Both the position numbers and the translations under genes were made by a program. A stretch of 5,862 nucleotides of DNA from Ignavibacteria bacterium (lineage in GTDB: Bacteria > Bacteroidota > Ignavibacteria > Ignavibacteriales > Melioribacteraceae): positions 1 through 5,862 of the forward strand of contig QILJ01000072.1 of assembly GCA_003233295.1 (NCBI GenBank), read 5' to 3'. Each line of letters begins with the position of its first letter. Position 1 is the first letter of the stretch. The notes beneath the pieces were generated by a model. That model did not search any database. It saw only the letters and a list, made by a program, of their open reading frames with translations, and was not told where the DNA came from. Of the stretch, positions 1-5,521 are shown piece after piece.

Positions 1-59
1 AAATGAGCAATTCCCCCTCTTAGTGGATATGCCGCTGATACGATTGTTATTTTCTGCAT
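1..59 (-). CDS. Glycosyltransferase, GT-B fold (GT4-like), N-terminal fragment
   Basis: Only the first 19 codons are visible; the gene continues beyond the left edge. The reading is ATG at 59-57, then QKITIVSAAYPLRGGIAH. A first beta strand (ITIVSAAYP) followed by an RGGIA glycine-rich loop is the classic N-terminus of GT-B, family 4-type glycosyltransferases, where this loop lies near the nucleotide-sugar diphosphate. The frame is open upstream to a TAA at 95-93, but the ATG at 59 is the only standard placement that begins directly at the first beta strand. No Shine-Dalgarno sequence precedes it. It lies 51 bp downstream of the GT2 gene on the same strand, so the two are probably co-transcribed and act in the same glycan or envelope pathway. 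Donor and acceptor cannot be told. The motif is short, so the family call is an inference. Confidence 0.7.
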   Translation of the reverse strand, partial: MQKITIVSAAYPLRGGIAH

Positions 60-110
60 TGAACTACTTTTGAATAATTGAGGAGAAATAATTTAAAATC
101 TGAAATCAAA

Positions 111-1160
111 TTATTTTTGTTCCTTTATCGAATATTCACTATCGTCATGCGAGTTATGAACCATAAATTCTCCAAGCAATCCCACAGAAAAGAACTGCAC
201 GCCGACTACAATTAAAAGAGCACCAAGTGCTAAAAGCGGTCTATTATATAACGGTGTACCGTTTATCCACCATTCGTAAGATAAATATGCACTTATCACA
301 AATCCGACAAAGAATGCAACGGCGCCCATAAAGCCAAACAAATGCATCGGGCGGCTAATATATCTGGTAGTAAAAATGACCGTGAGTAAATCGACAAATC
401 CTTTAAAAAATCTTGAAATACCAAACTTGGTCTTTCCATATTTTCTTGGATGGTGTTTAACAACAATTTCCGTGATCTTAAACCCCTGCCATCCGGCTAA
501 TACCGGAACATATCGATGAAGCTCACCATAAATATCAATATTTTTTACAACTTCTTTTCTGTAGCCTTTCAGCCCGCAATTAAAGTCATGAATTTTTATG
601 CCGCTCATTAACCGAGTCATATAGTTAAAAAATTTAGATGAGTGTTTTTTAATAAACGGATCGTGTCTGATTTTTTTCCAACCGGATACTAAGTCATAAC
701 CTTCATCAAGTTTGGCTAATAGGTTTGATATCTCCGCCGGATCATCCTGGAGATCGGCATCCATAGTAATTACGGCATCTCCACTTACATGTTTAAATCC
801 AAGCTGTAATGCTGCTGACTTTCCATAATTTTTTCTAAAGCTAATAAATTTAATTTTATTGTCCGTTCTTGCCATTTCTTTAATGATCTCTAATGATTTA
901 TCAGTACTGCCGTCATCAACAAGCATTATTTCATAACCAATATCAATCTTTTTCAGCGCATTTCTGATTTCAGTAATTAAAGGATTAAGGGATTCTTCCT
1001 CATTAAACAAGGGGACTAAAATCGATACCTTTTTAAATGAACACTTTTTTAGATTGTCCTTATTCTGATTATTGTAACGTTTATACGGACGTCTGTAATA
1101 TTTTTTCTTCTGTCTCTGCGGATTATTTGATTCAGGTTTTGTATTGCTTTCGTTTGTCAC
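111..1160 (-). CDS. Membrane-anchored GT2 glycosyltransferase (DPM1/ArnC-like)
   Basis: A 349-residue family 2 glycosyltransferase, expected to move a sugar from a nucleotide donor to a polyprenyl-phosphate (or related lipid) on the cytoplasmic face of the inner membrane. Visible motifs are VSILVPLFNEEESL (45-58), VDDGSTD (81-87), the metal-binding DADLQDDP (134-141), DFNCGLKGYR (192-201), HRYVPVLAGW (215-224) and the amphipathic KYGKTKFGISRFF (240-252). Two hydrophobic helices follow, at about 272-296 and 307-331, the second ending in GLLGEF as in polyprenol-phosphate sugar transferases. The start codon is GTG (1160-1158), directly preceded in frame by TAA. No Met occurs until residue 79, inside the catalytic domain, so GTG is the best start. 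It has no Shine-Dalgarno sequence. Residues 1-42 form an extra Asn/Gln/Lys/Arg-rich, probably disordered tail. The fold is sure; the sugar and lipid are not. Confidence 0.93.
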   Translation of the reverse strand: MTNESNTKPESNNPQRQKKKYYRRPYKRYNNQNKDNLKKCSFKKVSILVPLFNEEESLNPLITEIRNALKKIDIGYEIMLVDDGSTDKSLEIIKEMARTDNKIKFISFRKNYGKSAALQLGFKHVSGDAVITMDADLQDDPAEISNLLAKLDEGYDLVSGWKKIRHDPFIKKHSSKFFNYMTRLMSGIKIHDFNCGLKGYRKEVVKNIDIYGELHRYVPVLAGWQGFKITEIVVKHHPRKYGKTKFGISRFFKGFVDLLTVIFTTRYISRPMHLFGFMGAVAFFVGFVISAYLSYEWWINGTPLYNRPLLALGALLIVVGVQFFSVGLLGEFMVHNSHDDSEYSIKEQK

Positions 1161-1272
1161 TTAATTAACTATATTATTAATATTGAAAAATAAAATTAAT
1201 CTAATATATGGCTAAAATCAATTTGGGAATAAGTAATTATTTAAGAAATCAAAATATAACGAGTAAGAGATA
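1161..1272. promoter_or_regulatory. Divergent intergenic region, presumed promoters both ways
   Basis: This 112-bp, very AT-rich spacer separates the GT2 gene (leftward) from the small membrane protein gene (rightward) and must hold the start signals for at least one of them. A rightward TTGAAA (1183-1188) is followed after 16 bp by TATATG (1205-1210), a weak sigma-70-like pair. In such AT-rich DNA this could be chance. I found no convincing Bacteroidetes-type TAnnTTTG -7 element. The promoter role is inferred from the gene arrangement only. Confidence 0.3.
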
Positions 1273-1581
1273 ATGGGCAGAATTGTATACTGGGGATTAA
1301 TAAGAACCGTAATAACTGTCTTTCTTTTATGGATAAGTTACGATTATCTTTATAATAGATACTGGTGGATAATTGCCGGTGTAGTAGTGTATGTCATTAT
1401 TATTCATCCAATTGTATCACAATATAAATCATTTACAAAAAAGAACGAGACAGTTATAAAAGATTCACTATGCTCAAGATGCAAGCATTTTGATGAAACC
1501 GCAGTATTATGTATGAAATATGACAAACATCCTACCGAAGATTATATCCCATGTGAAGGAGTCGACTGGGAGCCTAAATAA
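1273..1581 (+). CDS. Small two-helix membrane protein with Cys4 tail, unknown function
   Basis: A 102-residue protein I do not recognise. It has two hydrophobic segments, at about 5-21 and 31-48, joined by a short aromatic, Tyr-rich turn (SYDYLYNRYWW). A basic linker (about 51-64) leads to a soluble tail with four cysteines, C67-x2-C70-x9-C80-x13-C94, plus H72, D84, H86 and D90 in the stretch CMKYDKHPTEDYIPCEG. The spacing suggests a small zinc-ribbon-like or other metal site on the cytoplasmic side, but no ligand is proven. ATG 1273 is the first start after an in-frame TAA (1264-1266). Only a weak purine-rich AAGAGA precedes it. It is read divergently from the GT2 gene and lies 163 bp ahead of the DUF3078-like gene, with a palindrome between. 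The hydrophobic and Cys patterning supports a real gene; its role is open. Confidence 0.8.
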   Translation: MGRIVYWGLIRTVITVFLLWISYDYLYNRYWWIIAGVVVYVIIIHPIVSQYKSFTKKNETVIKDSLCSRCKHFDETAVLCMKYDKHPTEDYIPCEGVDWEPK

Positions 1582-1593
1582 ATTTCACAAATA

Positions 1594-1627
1594 ATGAATC
1601 TCCTACCGCAAGCGGCGGGGAATTCAT
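1594..1627. repeat. Imperfect GC-rich palindrome (possible dispersed repeat)
   Basis: The 16-nt arms 1594-1609 and 1612-1627 flank an AA centre. Twelve positions pair by Watson-Crick, two as G-T, and two are A-C mismatches. All four departures from symmetry are single transitions, as if a perfect palindrome had decayed. The core CCGCAAGCGG stands out as GC-rich in an AT-rich spacer. A second weak hairpin (1634-1648) follows. No T-run follows either, so a classical intrinsic terminator is unlikely. It could be an intergenic repeat, an mRNA-stability hairpin, or a terminator of other design for the gene ending at 1581. Confidence 0.6.
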
Positions 1628-1735
1628 CTCTTGTCCGCCTTTAGCTGATTAAAAGATTTGTTGTCTATTTTTCTAAGAAATTTATTAAGAAATTAAATAT
1701 GTTTTGAAATTAAATTATCGAATCATTAACAAAAC

Positions 1736-1740
1736 GAGGA
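1736..1740 (+). promoter_or_regulatory. Ribosome binding site GAGGA of the DUF3078-like gene
   Basis: GAGGA ends 4 bases before ATG 1745. It is the only clear Shine-Dalgarno-like sequence in front of a gene in this window. It supports the chosen start, which also places Met directly before the Lys-Lys of the signal peptide. Confidence 0.5.
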
Positions 1741-1744
1741 AAAT

Positions 1745-2590
1745 ATGAAGAAAGTATTTTTACTATTATTAACATTTAGTATGGGAAACCTGATTGTAGC
1801 TCAAAATGCCGATTCAACTCTTAATAAATGGACTCCATCATTACTTTTGTCGCTGAACCTTAGTCAAATCGCATTTCAGGATTGGTCCAAAGGCGGTGAA
1901 AGTGCTTTTTCTTTCACGCTAGGAGGTGATTGGGTGATGAACTACAAAGCTTCTAATTGGTCTTTTAAAAATCAATTGAAAGGTGAATGGGGACAATCAA
2001 AACAAGGAACGGATATAAAAAAGATCACGTCAAATCATGCATTTAATGAAACAGTCTTTTATTATGATCCGGATTGGTTATTTGTTCCATTTGCCAGTAA
2101 CTTAATACGAACACCTATAAGCAATGGTTTTGATTACAGTGAAGAGGTAAAAAAGCAGATAGTCGCATTTTTCGATCCCGGCTATATAACTCAGACCGTT
2201 GGGTTTGCCTATGATAAGTCAGAGGTTATTAAAACAAGGTTAGGTATTGCATTCGAGGAAAGTTTTTCAAATAAGTTTGCAGCTCAATATACTGACGATA
2301 AAGAAACCGCTGAACTTGAAACATTTAGATATGAAACTGGTATTGAAAGTATGACAGATCTCAATTTAAAGTTAGATGACAATGTTGTATACAAAAGTAA
2401 GTTGCGTTTATTTTCAGGATTTGATCGTATGAAAGTTTGGGATGTTGCATGGGATAATACATTCACAGCAGAAGTTAATAAATGGCTAAATGTAAGTCTT
2501 AGTTTTATTCTAGTTTATAAAGTAAGTGAATCTCTAAGAACCCAGATGCAGGAAGGACTTCAAGTTGGAATAGTATATAATCTTTTCTAA
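1745..2590 (+). CDS. DUF3078-like outer-membrane beta-barrel protein
   Basis: A 281-residue exported protein. Residues 1-19 form a signal peptide: KK, then a Leu-rich core, ending at LIVAQ with cleavage around A19/Q20. The mature part begins with WTPSLLLSLNLSQIAFQDWSKGG (29-51). This 'strand, then W-x-GG-E-(S/N)' pattern is one I associate with the Bacteroidetes DUF3078 family. The rest alternates polar and hydrophobic residues with many aromatics (for example NWSFKNQLKGEWG, KSKLRLFSGF, VSLSFILVYKV), as in membrane beta strands. The last residues, VGIVYNLF, end in Phe, the usual C-terminal signal for outer-membrane barrel assembly. No catalytic motif is seen. The physiological role of the family is not known to me. 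It sits 137 bp before uvrA, separated by a hairpin, so co-transcription is doubtful. A DUF481-type barrel is the alternative. Confidence 0.85.
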   Translation: MKKVFLLLLTFSMGNLIVAQNADSTLNKWTPSLLLSLNLSQIAFQDWSKGGESAFSFTLGGDWVMNYKASNWSFKNQLKGEWGQSKQGTDIKKITSNHAFNETVFYYDPDWLFVPFASNLIRTPISNGFDYSEEVKKQIVAFFDPGYITQTVGFAYDKSEVIKTRLGIAFEESFSNKFAAQYTDDKETAELETFRYETGIESMTDLNLKLDDNVVYKSKLRLFSGFDRMKVWDVAWDNTFTAEVNKWLNVSLSFILVYKVSESLRTQMQEGLQVGIVYNLF

Positions 2591-2595
2591 TTTTC

Positions 2596-2635
2596 TTAAG
2601 TGACTGATTCAGGCTCTGCCGGATTAGTTACTTAG
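2596..2635 (+). terminator. Long hairpin just after the DUF3078-like gene
   Basis: Starting 6 bp after the TAA stop, 2596-2608 pairs with 2623-2635 (10 Watson-Crick pairs and three G-T), and with a one-base bulge (T2609) the stem continues through C2610-G2622 and a GGC/GCC cap around a TCT loop (2615-2617). The only inner mismatch is A2611-G2621. The position fits a 3'-end or terminator hairpin. The following TTGTTACACC is not a proper T-run, so termination efficiency is uncertain; RNA processing or 3'-end protection is an alternative. Confidence 0.4.
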
Positions 2636-2674
2636 TTGTTACACCGATTCTGAAAATTTCCATCTCTAAAATCT

Positions 2675-2693
2675 AAACATTCAATGTTTTTTT
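2675..2693 (+). promoter_or_regulatory. 15-nt dyad AAACATT-C-AATGTTT upstream of uvrA
   Basis: A perfect 7+1+7 inverted repeat (2675-2689) ends 38 bp before the uvrA start and runs into seven T residues (2687-2693). It could be an operator for a dimeric repressor controlling uvrA, or a weak AT-rich terminator for upstream transcription. It does not match the LexA boxes I know (CTGT-N8-ACAG, or the Firmicute GAAC-N4-GTTC type). Confidence 0.35.
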
Positions 2694-2727
2694 ATTAACT
2701 TCATAGTTTGATTAATAGTAATAATTC

Positions 2728-5508
2728 ATGACATCTTCAAAAAACATATTATCCAACAAAACCCTTATTATTAAAGGCGCCCGGCAGCATAATCTAAAAA
2801 ATATTGATCTCGAACTTCCGAGGAATAAACTAATTGTTGTTACAGGAGTCAGCGGCAGCGGGAAGTCATCTCTAGTTTTTGATACTATTTATGCAGAGGG
2901 ACAAAGAAGATATGTTGAATCTCTTTCTTCTTATGCCCGCCAATTTTTAGAAAGGATGAACAAACCTGATGTTGATTATATATACGGAATAAGTCCGGCG
3001 GTAGCTATTGAACAGAAACGAGGCGCTCGGAATCCTCGCTCGACTGTAGGAACAACTACCGAGATATATGATTACATGAGACTTCTCTTTGCAAAAATTG
3101 GGAAAACCATCTGTTTCAATTGCGGAAAGGTTGTAAAGAAAGATTCAGTTAAAACTGTTACCGAATGGTTAGAAACCCAAGATGAGAATTCTAAGTTTTA
3201 TATAGGATTTCCACTTCATTCCCACGAGGGAAGAACTGTTAAAGAAGAACTTGACCTTTTAATGAAACGCGGATTTTTTAGAGTATTTAACAAAATCAAA
3301 CTTTTAGATTTAAACGAGTTAAAATCTTTTCCCCGTTCAAAGAAAAATTTAATTGTTGTAGTAGAAAGATTCAAGATCAAGCCAGGTAAGGTGAGAGAAC
3401 AGCTTGCCGAATCAATCGAAATTACATTTAAAGAAGGTGAAGGACGACTTACAATTATTAACGCAGATAATAACTCTATAAAAAACTTCACTCAATTTTA
3501 TGAATGCTGCGATATCAGATATGAAGAGCCTGAACCAAGATTTTTCTCATTCAACAATCCTTTTGGGGCATGCCCTGTATGTCAAGGTTTTGGCAAAACT
3601 GTTGGGTTCGATAAAAACTTGATAATCCCAAACCCGAAACTGACTTTACTGGAAGGAGCAATTGCACCATGGAGGACAGTGAAATTCAGCAAGTATTTAA
3701 GAGATTTAGTAAGGGTTGCTTCTGAATATAAAATTCCCTTAAATGTTCCATTTGAAAAATTAAACACCGAGCAAGTCGATTTGATCTTTAACGGCTGCAA
3801 AGGATTTGTTGGAATAAATAAGTTTTTTGAAAAACTTGAACGAAAAACATATAAAATGCATATCAGAATTTTGCTCAGCAAATATCGCGGTTATACTAAA
3901 TGTACTGCCTGCAAAGGCTCCAGACTGCGGCGCGAAGCTCTGCAAGTTAAAGTAAACAATTACTCAATACATGATATTGTAATACTTTCAATTATTAATG
4001 CACTTGATTTTTTTAATTCTGTAAAACTAAGCGATTATGAAATTGCCGTCGGTGAAAAAATATTGGATGAGATCAAAAAGCGGCTGACTTTTCTCAATGA
4101 AGTTGGTTTGGGATATCTTTCACTCGATAGATTGAGCAGTACTTTATCTGGCGGAGAAACACAGCGCATCAATCTGGCAACATCACTCGGCTCCGCTTTG
4201 ATGGGAACTTTATATGTTTTGGATGAACCGAGTATAGGTCTGCACCCGCGTGATAATTCCAGACTTATAAATATTTTAAAATCACTTAGAAATATCGGAA
4301 ATACCGTTATTGTTGTTGAACACGATCATGAAATGATGAAAGAATCTGATGTGATTGTTGATATCGGTCCGAAAGCCGGTATTCACGGGGGCGAAGTGAT
4401 TTTTATCGGAGACTACAACTCGATACTAAAAGATAAAAACTCACTTACCGGGAAATATCTTTCAAAGAAATTGGAAATACCCGTTCCTAAATCAAGGAAT
4501 ACGGTAAAAACAAATACCATAAAAATAATTGGTGCTTCGGAACACAACTTAAAGAATATTGATGTGGAAATTCCTCTGAATAAATTTGTTGTTATAACAG
4601 GAGTGAGCGGTTCCGGGAAAAGCACACTTATTCATGATATTCTTTACGGAGGAATAATTAAATCGTTCGGAGGAAATCCAAAAGCAATCGGGAAATATTT
4701 GGAGATAACCGGCAAAAAGTTTATCCATGATATTGAGATAGTTGACCAAACTCCAATCGGTAAATCACCAAGGTCAAACCCGATCAGTTATGTTAAGGGT
4801 TACGAGCATATCAGAACTCTTTTTGCATCAACGCCACAAGCCCGGTCGCGCGGATACAAACCAGGATATTTTTCATTCAACGTTCCAGGCGGAAGATGTG
4901 ATACATGCCAAGGTGAAGGATTCGTAAAAATTGAGATGCAGTTTTTAGCCGATCTTTATCTTGAGTGTGAATCATGCGGCGGAACAAGATTCAAAAAGGA
5001 AGTTAGAGAAATAACATTCCGGGGTAAAAACATCGTTGATGTATTGAACATGACTGTTGACGAAGCAATTGAATTTTTTGAAACTCAGCCTAAAATATTA
5101 AAGTACTTGAAAATACTTTCACAAGTAGGGTTGGGTTATATAAAACTTGGACAGCCGTCGAACACGTTGTCAGGCGGAGAAGCCCAAAGAATAAAACTCG
5201 CTCAGCATTTATCGGTTCAAAAAGAAAAGCATCCCACATTATTCATTTTTGACGAACCAACAACCGGCTTGCACTTTCATGACATCTCAAAACTGCTTGA
5301 TAGTTTCTATCTTCTGCTGGAAAAGAATAATTCCATTGTAATAATTGAGCACAACCTTGATATAATAAAGTGTGCAGATCATATAATTGATCTTGGTCCG
5401 GAAGCAGGTGACGAAGGTGGAAACATTGTTGCAGTCGGAACACCGGAAGATATCATCAAAAATCCTGACTCACACACCGGAAGATATTTGAAAGAGTATC
5501 TGAAATAG
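2728..5508 (+). CDS. uvrA: Excinuclease ABC subunit A (UvrA)
   Basis: UvrA, 926 residues (E. coli 940): the dimeric, DNA-binding ATPase that finds bulky lesions and loads UvrB in nucleotide excision repair. Both ABC modules look intact. Module I has Walker A GVSGSGKSS (40-48), signature LSGGE (473-477), LDEP (498-501) and H-loop EH (531-532). Module II has Walker A GVSGSGKST (625-633), signature LSGGE (814-818), FDEP (841-844) and EH (874-875). Zinc modules appear as C129/C132 with C392/C395, C724/C727 with C747/C750, and a variant module with C260/C261 and C282/C285. PRSNP (681-685) is the usual conserved element. ATG 2728 is the first start after an in-frame TAA (2722-2724), with the ABC domain beginning by about residue 12. 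There is no Shine-Dalgarno sequence. No uvrB or uvrC is nearby, which is usual. The protein shows no truncation or frameshift. Confidence 0.98.
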   Translation: MTSSKNILSNKTLIIKGARQHNLKNIDLELPRNKLIVVTGVSGSGKSSLVFDTIYAEGQRRYVESLSSYARQFLERMNKPDVDYIYGISPAVAIEQKRGARNPRSTVGTTTEIYDYMRLLFAKIGKTICFNCGKVVKKDSVKTVTEWLETQDENSKFYIGFPLHSHEGRTVKEELDLLMKRGFFRVFNKIKLLDLNELKSFPRSKKNLIVVVERFKIKPGKVREQLAESIEITFKEGEGRLTIINADNNSIKNFTQFYECCDIRYEEPEPRFFSFNNPFGACPVCQGFGKTVGFDKNLIIPNPKLTLLEGAIAPWRTVKFSKYLRDLVRVASEYKIPLNVPFEKLNTEQVDLIFNGCKGFVGINKFFEKLERKTYKMHIRILLSKYRGYTKCTACKGSRLRREALQVKVNNYSIHDIVILSIINALDFFNSVKLSDYEIAVGEKILDEIKKRLTFLNEVGLGYLSLDRLSSTLSGGETQRINLATSLGSALMGTLYVLDEPSIGLHPRDNSRLINILKSLRNIGNTVIVVEHDHEMMKESDVIVDIGPKAGIHGGEVIFIGDYNSILKDKNSLTGKYLSKKLEIPVPKSRNTVKTNTIKIIGASEHNLKNIDVEIPLNKFVVITGVSGSGKSTLIHDILYGGIIKSFGGNPKAIGKYLEITGKKFIHDIEIVDQTPIGKSPRSNPISYVKGYEHIRTLFASTPQARSRGYKPGYFSFNVPGGRCDTCQGEGFVKIEMQFLADLYLECESCGGTRFKKEVREITFRGKNIVDVLNMTVDEAIEFFETQPKILKYLKILSQVGLGYIKLGQPSNTLSGGEAQRIKLAQHLSVQKEKHPTLFIFDEPTTGLHFHDISKLLDSFYLLLEKNNSIVIIEHNLDIIKCADHIIDLGPEAGDEGGNIVAVGTPEDIIKNPDSHTGRYLKEYLK

Positions 5509-5521
5509 CTGCCTATTTTTT
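5503..5521 (+). terminator. Weak hairpin across the convergent stop codons
   Basis: AAATAG (5503-5508), loop CTGC, CTATTT (5513-5518), then further T residues to 5521. The two arms contain the TAG stop codons of uvrA and of the converging gene. The stem is only 6 bp with one G-C pair, so it is at best a weak intrinsic terminator for uvrA. On the other strand no T-run follows. Confidence 0.3.

Noticed and set aside
80..85. GAGGAG Shine-Dalgarno-like sequence on the plus strand
   Set aside because: No start codon or reading frame follows within a usable distance; the region is the spacer between two minus-strand genes.
86..116. Nine-bp perfect inverted repeat AAATAATTT / AAATTATTT across the GT2 stop codon
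   Set aside because: It is made only of A and T with a 13-nt loop, has no T-run in the transcribed direction, and is expected by chance in such AT-rich DNA.
1661..1688. TTGTCT - 16 bp - TATTAA as a promoter for the DUF3078-like gene
   Set aside because: Only 4 of 6 matches in each box in an AT-rich spacer; not distinguishable from background.
1698..1706. Bacteroidetes -7 promoter element (TAnnTTTG) in TATGTTTTG
   Set aside because: The spacing between TA and TTTG is one base too long and the only upstream TTTG (1657-1660) is too far for a -33 box.
2284..2466. Minus-strand reading frame inside the DUF3078-like gene
   Set aside because: It lies wholly within a well-supported gene, has low-complexity Ser/Leu-rich translation and no motif; antisense shadow.
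3216..3945. Three minus-strand reading frames of 61-99 codons inside uvrA
   Set aside because: All lie opposite conserved UvrA sequence and show no domain, signal peptide or start signal of their own.
4413..5443. Further short frames on both strands inside the second half of uvrA (minus at 4413-4625, 4549-4749 and 5243-5443; plus at 4742-4927)
   Set aside because: They overlap the intact second ABC module, and their translations look like frame-shifted or antisense readings of it.
2728..5508. Two near-identical nucleotide-binding modules in one gene as a recent fusion or duplication
   Set aside because: The tandem ABC arrangement is the normal architecture of UvrA, with both modules of ordinary length and motifs.
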